A stretch of 18,698 bases of DNA from positions 1 through 18,698 of the forward strand of contig JAPYSZ010000014.1 in NCBI GenBank assembly GCA_029941645.1. The letters run 5' to 3'. Source of the DNA: Candidatus Poseidoniia archaeon. GTDB lineage: Archaea > Thermoplasmatota > Poseidoniia > MGIII > CG-Epi1. The position numbers and the translations under genes were made by a program. Positions 1-7,250 of this stretch are shown here, one piece after another. Under the pieces are notes generated by a model. That model had not been told where the DNA came from. It saw only the letters and a list, made by a program, of their open reading frames with translations, and searched no databases. Numbering within the stretch: position 1 is the stretch's first letter; every line of letters begins with the position of its first letter.

Positions 1-2
1 GT

Positions 3-941
3 TTCAATGTTGGACTACATGTTCCAGGTGGTTTAGCAGCAGGAACTTCACACAGCTTTTCGATGACTATAACATCAGACAATGATGCAACAGTTACACA
101 GACTCAAACATTCTCAGCAACAGTCAATCAATGTTATGGACTTACTTTAGCAGCTGACAAAACAACTGATAGTGCTAATCCAGGAAGCTCAATTGATTAT
201 ACTATGACAGTTACAAACACAGGTAATGGTGAAGATACGATTGATTATCAAACAATGGGCGCAGCTGAATGGGCTCCAACGTTATCCGAATCATCATCTA
301 CAGTTGCAAGCGGAGATTCTGCACAGGTAGTTTTCAGTTTGACTATCCCAACTGATGCTAGTGCTAATGCACAGAGCGGAATGGCTATGGTTCACGCTTA
401 TTCTGAAGCTTGTGGTGAAGACAAGACTGATTGTGATTATGAACAATCTGTAAGTGTTTCAGCTACAGCGAATCAGGTTTATGACATAAGTGTTGGTTAC
501 TATTCCAATGAAACTTCAGTTGTCAAGGATACAGCCTCTGCTCAAGAGGGCATGTCCGTTCAAATGAAATTCATATTAACTAACAGTGGAAATGGAAATG
601 ATGAGGTTACACTTTCTTTGGCTAATGCACCATCATGGGTTACTCTTGGTCAGACCGAAGCTTTAGTTGGCCCTGGGCAAGCACCAATGACATTGAACAT
701 TGACGTCGCAGCTCCATCATCAGATGCAAGAGGCGATCATACCTTCCAGGTTGTCGCAACGTCAGCTGATGGAACAACAACCTCTACGACTGGGGACTTG
801 ACTGTAACAGTTATTGAGAAAACAACTGACGGCACAGGCCCAACAACTGATAAAGTTGATGAAGACGATAGTCCTGGTTTTGGTATTTTATCAGTAGTTG
901 CAGCATTAGGTGCAGTTCTGTTGCTAAGACGTAGGTCCTAA
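3..941 (+). CDS. Secreted Ig-like surface protein with PGF-CTERM anchor, 5' partial
   Basis: The reading frame is open from base 3, so this is the C-terminal 312 residues of a longer protein whose start lies before the window; the ATG at 63 is probably internal. At least two beta-rich modules carry the sequence N-T/S-GNG-E/N-D and resemble NEW3/CARDB-like Ig folds of archaeal cell-surface proteins. A Cys-X6-Cys pair (CGEDKTDC) could form a disulfide outside the cell. The tail reads acidic linker, SPGFG, hydrophobic stretch, RRR, which is the layout of PGF-CTERM signals; in that family archaeosortase ArtA removes the tail and the protein is lipid-anchored. The final ~115 residues are clearly related to the end of the next gene, so the two are tandem paralogues. 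Probable role: S-layer or envelope component or adhesin; substrate unknown. Confidence 0.85.
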   Translation, partial: FNVGLHVPGGLAAGTSHSFSMTITSDNDATVTQTQTFSATVNQCYGLTLAADKTTDSANPGSSIDYTMTVTNTGNGEDTIDYQTMGAAEWAPTLSESSSTVASGDSAQVVFSLTIPTDASANAQSGMAMVHAYSEACGEDKTDCDYEQSVSVSATANQVYDISVGYYSNETSVVKDTASAQEGMSVQMKFILTNSGNGNDEVTLSLANAPSWVTLGQTEALVGPGQAPMTLNIDVAAPSSDARGDHTFQVVATSADGTTTSTTGDLTVTVIEKTTDGTGPTTDKVDEDDSPGFGILSVVAALGAVLLLRRRS

Positions 942-945
942 GGAG
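941..945 (+). promoter_or_regulatory. Shine-Dalgarno AGGAG for the second surface gene
   Basis: AGGAG overlaps the last base of the upstream TAA stop and lies six bases before the ATG at 952. It fixes that start and supports translation of the two surface genes from one mRNA. Confidence 0.7.
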
Positions 946-951
946 TTTCAA

Positions 952-2946
952 ATGGAAATTAATAAACGACAAACCTTGCCGTTTGTCGCAGCAATCTTAA
1001 TGGTAGTGTCAGCTTTCGCTTTTACACCAGTCAGTGCTGAAACATCGCTTTCTGCTGATGCTTCTGGTCTCTATAATAACTATTCATTTGCATCAGTTAA
1101 TGGTACTGCAGAGTATACTTTAACATTAACAAATGACGGAGATTCAGACTTTACAGATCTTCTTATATATCCTGAATTTCAACATATGAGTTGGCTTGCA
1201 GAGAACGTTAGTTTTTCTGATGGTTCAACTACCGAAACAGTTTCGTTTCAAATAGCTAGTTTAGCAGCAGGAGCAGCTCAGCAATTAACCGTTTCAGTGA
1301 CGGTTGGTCAAGGTGTTCAGATGGACTATCCTGAAGTTTTTATGGCCTTGCATGTTGATGATGGTTCTGGAGCTAGAGTTGGTACAGCTGAAGTCATTAT
1401 AGTCGTTACTAATTGGATTGCATATGAATCTAATTATCCAAGTCAGCCAACTGTGTATGATTATGCTATTGGTGATAAGCATGATTATCAGTTAACTGTA
1501 GATAATATTGCAGTGACTAAGAATTTTGACAACACAACATCTCCAATGGCTATTAGGGATGTAATTCAGGTACAATTCTCAGGAATATCGGGATGGACTG
1601 TTATGAGTGATGATGAGACTTGGCATCCATTTTATGGAGGGCAGTTAGAAGGCATGGATGCAGATTATAGCAATACATGGAATATATCTATTGAGTTAAC
1701 AGGAAATGTTCGTGCAGGTCCTGACGTTATTAACTTCCAAGCTTCTAGCACAGATCCAGATGATCCAATGGGTGGAATGCCATATTTCCAACCTTACGGT
1801 TTGTCAGTTGTTCCAGTTTCTGCATCAGCATGGTATGGTGTTGGTGTTTCAGGTTCAGGAATGCGTAATGCAGACTTGAGCGATGGTTCAACTATCAAAA
1901 ATTGGGACGTTGGTGTTCACAATCTTGGAAATGCAGAGGATACCTATTCTTTAACTTGGGATGTAACAGGCGTTCCTTTAGGTTGGACAGTTAGTGCTTT
2001 ACCAGATACTTCTGGAGGGGTTGGCTGGCAAGGTACTTCTAGTTTCGAAGTTGCAGTTACAGTTCCAGCAGATGCTCTATCAGGTACACATTGCTTATTC
2101 ACAATGAGAGCCGATTCCGCAAATTCCGAAGCAAATGCTACACAAACTTTTGAAATAGTGGCAGACCAACATTATGGAGTTGCTTTATCTGTTGGAGCAG
2201 ATTCTAAGGAAGCTGAGCCAGGAGCTACTGTTGACTTTAGTTTTGATGTGTCTAATACAGGAAATGGCGAAGACACTTTTGCAATAGTAGTAGATGGAAA
2301 CCCTGCTTGGAATCCTACAGCAAGTCAGTCTGATATAACTATAGGGGCTGTAAGCAATGGTCAGTTCATAGTTTCTGTAACTGTTCCTGCCGATAGAGAT
2401 GCAGGATCAGATAGTGGTGAAATTTCCGTGACTGTTACTTCTTCAGATAATAAGGCGGTAGACAGCTTGAATATCACAGCAGCAGCGTCACAAGTTTATG
2501 ATATATCTTTGCATCATTATTCAGGTTCAGATGGAAATGTAATTGTAAGTCAAGATACTTCGTTACAGATTAAACTAAATGTCACTAACGATGGAAATGG
2601 TGTTGACACATTGACTCTGAGTTTGACAAATGCCCCAAGTTGGGCTACATTAGGAGCTGAAACATTAGCTATAGGTCAAGGACAAACAATGGCAATAATT
2701 GTCACTCTTTCTCCTGATACAGCTGCACTTTCTGGAAGAGATTATACTTTCCAAGTTGTAGCAACATCAGCAGATGGTTCTGAATGGACTAGTCCAGATA
2801 TGACTGCCGAGATTGAAGTTAAAGAAACAGAGGGAGAAGAAGTTGTAGAGGAAAAAGTCGAAACAGAGGATGATAGTCCTGGTTTCGGAGTATTTGCTTC
2901 ATTACTAGCTTTTGCTTTTGTAGTGTTTAACCGCCGGAAGGATTAG
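952..2946 (+). CDS. Secreted multi-domain Ig-like surface protein with signal peptide and PGF-CTERM
   Basis: The 664-residue protein starts with a clear Sec signal peptide: basic MEINKR, a hydrophobic core, and likely cleavage after VSA near residue 29. It is followed by a series of beta-rich modules. Three carry the GN-G/A-x-DT signature of the neighbouring protein (HNLGNAEDT, SNTGNGEDT, TNDGNGVDT), typical of NEW3/CARDB-like Ig folds. An acidic linker precedes the tail DDSPGFG, a hydrophobic segment and NRRKD, matching the PGF-CTERM archaeosortase substrate pattern. The ATG sits six bases after an AGGAG Shine-Dalgarno that begins on the upstream stop codon, so the two surface genes are probably co-transcribed. 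Many N-x-S/T sequons suggest N-glycosylation. Envelope location is confident by analogy; specific function is unknown. Confidence 0.88.
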   Translation: MEINKRQTLPFVAAILMVVSAFAFTPVSAETSLSADASGLYNNYSFASVNGTAEYTLTLTNDGDSDFTDLLIYPEFQHMSWLAENVSFSDGSTTETVSFQIASLAAGAAQQLTVSVTVGQGVQMDYPEVFMALHVDDGSGARVGTAEVIIVVTNWIAYESNYPSQPTVYDYAIGDKHDYQLTVDNIAVTKNFDNTTSPMAIRDVIQVQFSGISGWTVMSDDETWHPFYGGQLEGMDADYSNTWNISIELTGNVRAGPDVINFQASSTDPDDPMGGMPYFQPYGLSVVPVSASAWYGVGVSGSGMRNADLSDGSTIKNWDVGVHNLGNAEDTYSLTWDVTGVPLGWTVSALPDTSGGVGWQGTSSFEVAVTVPADALSGTHCLFTMRADSANSEANATQTFEIVADQHYGVALSVGADSKEAEPGATVDFSFDVSNTGNGEDTFAIVVDGNPAWNPTASQSDITIGAVSNGQFIVSVTVPADRDAGSDSGEISVTVTSSDNKAVDSLNITAAASQVYDISLHHYSGSDGNVIVSQDTSLQIKLNVTNDGNGVDTLTLSLTNAPSWATLGAETLAIGQGQTMAIIVTLSPDTAALSGRDYTFQVVATSADGSEWTSPDMTAEIEVKETEGEEVVEEKVETEDDSPGFGVFASLLAFAFVVFNRRKD

Positions 2947-2992
2947 TTAGGTTAATCTTTTATTCCATAACTCGCAATCTTCGGTTAATAAC

Positions 2993-3802
2993 ATGAGAGA
3001 TATCCTTGAGGATTGGTTAGCTGAGGACGTAGGCAAAGGAGATTTTACTAGTCAAGCAGTTGTTCAAAACATACCTTGTGAAGCACAAGTAACGGGTGGG
3101 CCAGGGATAGTTTCAGGAATTAAAATCGTTAAAAGATTGTTGACTATGGTTCATATCGATTATCAGACTTCTCTTTCTGATGGACGTAAGATAAAATTAG
3201 GAGATATCATATTTAGTCTTAAAGGTAAATCACATAGCATTCTAAAGGTAGAAAGATTATTACTCAATATTCTTTGTCATCTTAGTGGTATTGCTACACT
3301 AACTGCTGAAATTGTGGCCATTGCAAAGTCTGTAAATCCCAATGTTGAAATATTGGCTACTAGAAAGACAATACCAGGTTTTAGAGAATTTGAAAAAGAA
3401 GCAGTAGTTCATGGTGGAGGAAGAACACACAGGCTTCGATTAGATGATGCAATACTGATTAAAGATAATCATCTGAAATTGACCAATAGTATATCTAAGG
3501 CTATAGCGAATTCTAAACTCAAATATCCCGATTTAATGATAGAAGTAGAAGCAGATACACCCGAACAAGCTTTAGAGGCAACTAAATCTAATGCAGATCG
3601 GGTAATGCTTGATAATTTTACACCTGAACTTGTAAAGACTACAGTATCTGAAATAAAATCGATTTCAGACATAGAAATTGAAATATCAGGTGGTGTTAAT
3701 ATAGAAAATATAATTTATTATGCCCCATATGCTGATTTTATAAGTTTGAGTAGTTTAACAATGGCAGCCCCACCAGTTGATTTCACATTACATGTCATTT
3801 GA
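2993..3802 (+). CDS. nadC: Nicotinate-nucleotide pyrophosphorylase (quinolinate phosphoribosyltransferase)
   Basis: Converts quinolinate and PRPP to nicotinate mononucleotide, CO2 and PPi in de novo NAD synthesis. The 269 residues match the family's usual length. The N-terminal EDVGKGDFTS, the central ATRKTIPGFR (R124-K125 region), the GGGRTHR loop, LIKDNH, VEVEADT-like strand, RVMLDNF and ISGGVNIENI are all in family order. The usual C-terminal LTHS is LTMAAPPVDFTL here, so the histidine is replaced by methionine; I would treat that as a lineage variant. No nadA or nadB is adjacent. A TATA-like CTTTTATTC centred near 2962 gives a promoter with a short leader. The gene overlaps tsr3 by 11 bp, which suggests co-transcription. 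Confidence 0.93.
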   Translation: MRDILEDWLAEDVGKGDFTSQAVVQNIPCEAQVTGGPGIVSGIKIVKRLLTMVHIDYQTSLSDGRKIKLGDIIFSLKGKSHSILKVERLLLNILCHLSGIATLTAEIVAIAKSVNPNVEILATRKTIPGFREFEKEAVVHGGGRTHRLRLDDAILIKDNHLKLTNSISKAIANSKLKYPDLMIEVEADTPEQALEATKSNADRVMLDNFTPELVKTTVSEIKSISDIEIEISGGVNIENIIYYAPYADFISLSSLTMAAPPVDFTLHVI

Positions 3803-4253
3803 AATAAGAATTCTCTGCTTTGATCAAGACGATCCCAAAAAATGTACTGCTAAGCGTTTGGAAAGGTTCGGTTTTTCTGTAAATTACAATTCATTTAGAA
3901 CATTACCTCCTAAAGGAATAGTTTTAGATCCTTTTTCTGATAAAGTATTGAATAAAGATGATTCTATTTTTGCAGAAGTTGGCGGTATTGTGGGTGTTGA
4001 TTGTTCATGGAAGATGGCTAAAGATACATTTTCAAAGTTAAGAATAATGGGTTTGGAGCCTAGAAAGTTACCAGATATTGTTCCTGCTAATCCAGTTAAT
4101 TCAGGTAAAATTGGAAAATTAACTACGGCTGAGGCCATTGCAAGCGCAGTTATGATTTGTGGCAATAAAAGACAAGGCGAAGAAATAATGTCAATTTTCA
4201 AATGGGGACCTGCTTTTTTAGAACTAAATTCATCAGTTTGGAATAACAAATAG
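3792..4253 (+). CDS. tsr3: Tsr3-type SSU rRNA aminocarboxypropyltransferase (DUF367)
   Basis: Tsr3 transfers the 3-amino-3-carboxypropyl group from SAM to the hypermodified pseudouridine of helix 31 in small-subunit rRNA. Family motifs are present in order: DPKKCTAKRL near the N-terminus, VLDPFS, VDCSW, ANPVNSGKIGKLTTAEA and FKWGPAFLELN near the end. The 153-residue protein starts best at ATG 3792 (MSFEIRILCFDQ), which aligns with the family N-terminus; an in-frame TTG at 3777 adds five unlikely residues. The start lies inside nadC (11 bp overlap in another frame), consistent with translational coupling. Assignment is confident from motifs; the exact modified position is inferred from homologues. 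Confidence 0.9.
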   Translation: MSFEIRILCFDQDDPKKCTAKRLERFGFSVNYNSFRTLPPKGIVLDPFSDKVLNKDDSIFAEVGGIVGVDCSWKMAKDTFSKLRIMGLEPRKLPDIVPANPVNSGKIGKLTTAEAIASAVMICGNKRQGEEIMSIFKWGPAFLELNSSVWNNK

Positions 4254-4260
4254 TATAAAC
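4252..4260 (+). promoter_or_regulatory. TATA-like box for the 102-residue orphan
   Basis: AGTATAAAC is centred about 28 bases before the ATG at 4284, the spacing expected for a leaderless archaeal transcript. Confidence 0.5.
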
Positions 4261-4283
4261 TAAGTTAAATTACGTTTATTTCT

Positions 4284-4592
4284 ATGAGTCAGTTGAGCAT
4301 TAATAATAGTGAAATAGAGGTTTGTTTTAATGGAATAAATCATCGACTTTTTATTGACGGTCAAGGTTTTGACTTTCGTAATTTTATAATTCAGGAGAAT
4401 GGCTATGCTGAGTTGGAATTAACAGGTCCTGAAGATCCTCTTTATACGCTATTGGATTTTGAAGAGCCTAGGGTAATTTATGTAGTGTCCAGAGTCGGAG
4501 TGGAGGAACTGATTTTGCAGGGTTGTATAATTAAAGAGATTGAGGGAGATACTTGTACCTTATTATATTCTAAATTACAGCTGAAATCATGA
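4284..4592 (+). CDS. Uncharacterised small protein (102 aa)
   Basis: I do not recognise this protein. It is acidic, has no signal peptide or membrane segment, and alternates short hydrophobic and polar stretches in a way that suggests a mainly beta fold. Two cysteines are far apart (positions 14 and 80), so no metal motif is evident. It lies 30 bp after tsr3 and before the geranylgeranyl reductase, on the same strand, but the TATA-like box at 4252-4260 suggests its own leaderless transcript. Codon use resembles the neighbours and the frame is clean over its whole length, so it is probably a real gene. Confidence 0.7.
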   Translation: MSQLSINNSEIEVCFNGINHRLFIDGQGFDFRNFIIQENGYAELELTGPEDPLYTLLDFEEPRVIYVVSRVGVEELILQGCIIKEIEGDTCTLLYSKLQLKS

Positions 4593-4595
4593 ATG

Positions 4596-4605
4596 CCTTA
4601 ATTTA
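4596..4605 (+). promoter_or_regulatory. TATA-like box for geranylgeranyl reductase
   Basis: CCTTAATTTA is centred 26 bases upstream of the GTG at 4627, which favours that GTG as a leaderless start over the TTG at 4621. Confidence 0.45.
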
Positions 4606-4626
4606 GGCTCTTCATAATAGTTGAAC

Positions 4627-5802
4627 GTGAAAGTTGTAGACGTAGCAGTAGTGGGGGGGGGCCCAGCCGGTTCTTCAGCAGCACGTGAAGCTTCTGAAAG
4701 AGGTCTTTCAGTATTATTATTTGATCATGCACATCCTAGGCGCAAAGCTTGTGGTGGAGGTCTTCCTGTAAAAGGTATTGAATGGATGGATGCACCAGAG
4801 GAAGCTATTGAAGGTCACATGACCTCGATTTCGTTTACTTATAAGAATACAAAACTCAAGGTTCCTGTTAACAAAGGTAAACTAATACGTAGAGATGATT
4901 GGGATTTTTATCTATATAATAGGGCCAAAGAAGCAGGTGCAGGCCATATAGCCGAGCGTGTAAAATCATTAGAGAATTCTTCAGGTAATTGGGTTATTAA
5001 TGATAAATACAAAGCAAAATACATTATTGGGGCAGATGGCGTAAATGGGTTTACACGCCGTCATTTCATGGAAAAAATATCGCGTGAGCATCTATTTGCA
5101 GCAGCTGGCTATTATCTTTCTATTAAGCCAATAGAAAATGAGGTTGAATTTATACTTGGAGCTTTACCAGGCAAAGAAGGATATCTCTGGGTTTTTCCCA
5201 AAAGTGATCATTACAATATAGGATATTGTTACAATGCAGGAACGCCAGGTATGAAAGAAGCTCTTCACAAATTAATGGATGAAAGATGGCCTGGTGAATT
5301 TATAGAGAATGGTAAATGGAAACTAGCCGAAAATGGAGAAATAGTGAATTGTAAGCAGTTTGGTTCTGCAATACCTTCCTATAATGATCCGGAGCTATTT
5401 GATGAACCCGTTTCGGGTTCAAATTGGGTTCTTTGTGGAGATGCAGCAGGCCATGTTAATCCTATACATGGTGAAGGCCTAAACCATGCTACATTAGGGG
5501 GACGTTTAGCAGCTAAGGCAATATCAAAAGGCGATCCAACATTGTTCGAGAAGTATTGGCGCTCGCACTATAGTCGAGATATGTATCGCGCAGCAAAAAC
5601 AAAGCATAGAATATATCGCTCTGTTTTCATGAAGCTCGGTTTTGCACTAGGTAGAACGCCCGCATTGTTTGGAATGCTTGCTGAACTTACTAGAGGTGAG
5701 TATGAAGGCAAAGCCACAAGTGCTTTTTGGTTTAAGTTACCTATGGCTGTATTACAGGCCATGTTTTTTATGAAACATAAAGAATTAAAGAATACAACGT
5801 GA
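4627..5802 (+). CDS. Geranylgeranyl reductase family FAD-dependent oxidoreductase (archaeal lipid saturation)
   Basis: The family reduces the geranylgeranyl double bonds of archaeal ether lipids (digeranylgeranylglycerophospholipid reductase) using FAD. Visible motifs are an N-terminal dinucleotide-binding VVGGGPAGSSAA, the family hallmark KACGGGLP with its cysteine, IIGADGVNG, and the FAD-binding CGDAAGHVNPIHGEGLNHA about residues 270-288. Length (391 residues) fits. The C-terminus is hydrophobic and basic, as expected for a membrane-associated enzyme. GTG 4627 is preferred because a TATA-like box lies 26 nt upstream; TTG 4621 adds two residues. A run of nine G residues encodes the glycine-rich loop. 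It works with the GGGP synthase at 14065 in the same lipid pathway. A role on other isoprenoids (e.g. quinones) cannot be excluded. Confidence 0.88.
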   Translation: MKVVDVAVVGGGPAGSSAAREASERGLSVLLFDHAHPRRKACGGGLPVKGIEWMDAPEEAIEGHMTSISFTYKNTKLKVPVNKGKLIRRDDWDFYLYNRAKEAGAGHIAERVKSLENSSGNWVINDKYKAKYIIGADGVNGFTRRHFMEKISREHLFAAAGYYLSIKPIENEVEFILGALPGKEGYLWVFPKSDHYNIGYCYNAGTPGMKEALHKLMDERWPGEFIENGKWKLAENGEIVNCKQFGSAIPSYNDPELFDEPVSGSNWVLCGDAAGHVNPIHGEGLNHATLGGRLAAKAISKGDPTLFEKYWRSHYSRDMYRAAKTKHRIYRSVFMKLGFALGRTPALFGMLAELTRGEYEGKATSAFWFKLPMAVLQAMFFMKHKELKNTT

Positions 5803-5819
5803 TTAGGTTCTCGGATTAG

Positions 5820-5830
5820 CTTTATTAAAC
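5820..5830 (+). promoter_or_regulatory. TATA-like box of the ribosomal operon
   Basis: CTTTATTAAAC lies about 43 bases before the L44e ATG, predicting a leader of roughly 17 nt that includes a GAGG sequence. It is the only promoter-like element upstream of the five-gene operon. Confidence 0.5.
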
Positions 5831-5867
5831 CCGTTGAGTCGGGCGGAGTCTTGAGGACGCTCATATC

Positions 5868-6146
5868 ATGAAATTACCACGAAAAATTAAAATGTATAGT
5901 CCATTTGCAAAGAAACATACAATTCATGAGGTTGAAGTTGTAAAGAAAAAGCGAGCATCCGAATTGGCACGAGGTCAAAGGCTCTTTAGGCGCGTTACAG
6001 CAGGATATGGTGGTTTTCCAAGGCCTAAGCCTGAAGGTAGAGAAAAACCCACAAAAAGAGTTTATCTTAGATATAGATGTACCGAAACAGGTAAGGCACA
6101 TCATAGGAAGAATATCCGAGCCAAAAAATTCGAGTTGACGGAGTAA
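5868..6146 (+). CDS. rpl44e: Large-subunit ribosomal protein eL42 (L44e), zinc ligands mostly lost
   Basis: L44e binds near the ribosomal E site and normally folds around a Cys4 zinc site. The 92 residues are full length and the core [22 protein letters not shown] and C-terminal KKFEL are diagnostic. Three of the four expected cysteines are missing: YCPFC of the family reads YSPFA here (Ser11, Ala14), and the second CxxC reads CTET (Cys71 kept, Thr74). The codons are unambiguous and the frame is intact, so this looks like a genuine zinc-free variant. It heads the operon rpl44e-rps27e-aIF2alpha-nop10-PAC2, a well-known archaeal order, with only 2 bp to the next start. Confidence 0.96.
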   Translation: MKLPRKIKMYSPFAKKHTIHEVEVVKKKRASELARGQRLFRRVTAGYGGFPRPKPEGREKPTKRVYLRYRCTETGKAHHRKNIRAKKFELTE

Positions 6147-6148
6147 TA

Positions 6149-6325
6149 ATGCAAAATACAAAGAGCAAATTTCTAAAGGTAAAAAGTCCTGACAGTGACT
6201 ATACAGTAATAATCTTCGATAAATGTGATACGGTTATTAAGGATCCAGTTACAGGTTCTACTATTGCCATACCAACTGGAGGTAAGGCTAAGATTCTAGG
6301 AGAAATCCTGGAGGAACTTGAGTGA
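6149..6325 (+). CDS. rps27e: Small-subunit ribosomal protein eS27, all four zinc cysteines lost
   Basis: A 58-residue gene, starting at ATG 6149 with GGAG eight bases upstream. The protein reads KSKFLKVKSPDSD, then a beta core, then IPTGGKAKIL, matching S27e (family: FLKVRCPDC ... VKCLVCGKTL-EPTGGKAKI). The four zinc-binding cysteines are replaced by Ser13, Ser16, Asp32 and Thr35. The one cysteine present, Cys26, aligns to a non-ligand position. The flanking residues and the PTGGKAKI tail are conserved, so identity is secure despite the lost metal site. Its last four bases (GTGA) overlap the GTG start of aIF2-alpha. Confidence 0.93.
   Translation: MQNTKSKFLKVKSPDSDYTVIIFDKCDTVIKDPVTGSTIAIPTGGKAKILGEILEELE
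6310..6314 (+). promoter_or_regulatory. Shine-Dalgarno GGAGG deciding the aIF2-alpha GTG start
   Basis: GGAGG lies within the end of rps27e, seven bases before the GTG at 6322. It supports the GTG start and the 4-bp overlap with the rps27e stop. Confidence 0.75.
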
Positions 6326-7095
6326 GTCCACAGGACGCTCCCGAAGAAGGTGAATACGTAATAGGGCGCGTTATTGAAGTTAAAGATTTTGGAGCAACAT
6401 TAAAATTACTTGAATTTTCTGAACGTAAGGCATTTGTCCATATTTCTGAAGTTGCATCAGGATGGGTAAAATACATTCGTGATTTCATTCGCGAAGGTCA
6501 AAGGGTCGTGGCTAAAGTCACTAAAGTTAAAGAGGGAAGTAAAATATGTGATGCATCCGTCCGCCAAGTTTCAGGTCACAGAAAACAAGAAAAGATTCGA
6601 GACTGGAAAAATGAGCAACGAGCATCCAAATTATTAGAATTAGTTGCTATTAAATCAAAAATTGAACCTGAAGAACTTTCTAACAAAGTAAGAAATGACT
6701 TAACAAAAATGTACGGCAATCTCTATTCTGGTTTTGAAGCTTCAGTAATGGATGAACCTTCATTTAAAAACGAGTGGAAAGGCAAATGGGTAGAGAACTT
6801 CATTGATGCTGCTAGAGCTAATGTTACTCCACCTTATGTTTCGATAGGGGGTAAATTTGATTTAGTTTCATATGATGCTAAGGGTATTGAAAAAATAAAA
6901 AAAGCTTTGGTAACTCCTTCAGCTATCAATAAAGATACTACTTTGAAAATAGCATCTAATGGTTCACCATCTTATCGCATATCTGTCAAAGCACCTAATT
7001 ATAAGCAAGCTGAAGATGAATTGAAAATTGCTGTCGATAGTGTGCTCAAGACCCTTAAAGCTGAAGGTGGTATTGGTTCATTTGAGAGGTCATAA
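6322..7095 (+). CDS. eif2a: Translation initiation factor aIF2 subunit alpha
   Basis: aIF2-alpha is part of the heterotrimer that brings initiator Met-tRNA to the small subunit. The 257-residue length is standard. An N-terminal S1 domain (about residues 10-80) contains GRVIEVKDFGATLKL, HISEVASGWVKYIRD and REGQRVVAKV, which are typical of the family. A helical middle domain follows, then the C-terminal alpha-beta domain (about 170-250) that contacts the gamma subunit. The GTG start overlaps the rps27e stop and has a GGAGG Shine-Dalgarno seven bases upstream. Its TAA shares one base with the nop10 ATG. Expressed as part of the ribosomal operon. Confidence 0.96.
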   Translation: MSPQDAPEEGEYVIGRVIEVKDFGATLKLLEFSERKAFVHISEVASGWVKYIRDFIREGQRVVAKVTKVKEGSKICDASVRQVSGHRKQEKIRDWKNEQRASKLLELVAIKSKIEPEELSNKVRNDLTKMYGNLYSGFEASVMDEPSFKNEWKGKWVENFIDAARANVTPPYVSIGGKFDLVSYDAKGIEKIKKALVTPSAINKDTTLKIASNGSPSYRISVKAPNYKQAEDELKIAVDSVLKTLKAEGGIGSFERS

Positions 7096-7250
7096 TGCGA
7101 ACCCGTATTTTTCATTGTAAGAATTGTAAATCATATACTCTTACAAATAAATGCGTTACGTGTAATTCATCTACTTCCAATCCTCTCCCTCCTCGATTTT
7201 CACCCCAAGATAAATATGGTAAATATCGACGTATGCTTAGGAGTGACTAA
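7095..7250 (+). CDS. nop10: H/ACA ribonucleoprotein protein Nop10
   Basis: A 51-residue gene reading MRTRIFHCKNCKSYTL, a second Cys-x2-Cys, then PPRFSPQDKYGKYRR. Nop10 binds Cbf5 in the H/ACA RNP that makes pseudouridine in rRNA. All four zinc-ribbon cysteines (8, 11, 20, 23) are kept, in contrast to the two ribosomal proteins just upstream. The PPRFSPxDxYGxYRR segment is the family signature that packs on Cbf5. The gene overlaps both neighbours by one base (TAATG on each side), so translation is probably coupled. A GAGAGGT sequence upstream may serve as a Shine-Dalgarno. Confidence 0.95.
   Translation: MRTRIFHCKNCKSYTLTNKCVTCNSSTSNPLPPRFSPQDKYGKYRRMLRSD

Noticed and set aside
3884..4249. 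Minus-strand open frame of 121 residues
   Set aside because: Antisense to tsr3, whose motifs are intact; no start signal or recognisable protein.
5829..5843. Small hairpin (CCCG/CGGG) before rpl44e as a possible L-protein or riboswitch leader
   Set aside because: Only four base pairs, near the predicted transcription start; no known leader structure is recognisable.
5874..6161. Minus-strand open frame of 95 residues
   Set aside because: Antisense to the clearly conserved rpl44e; its length follows from the codon bias of that gene.
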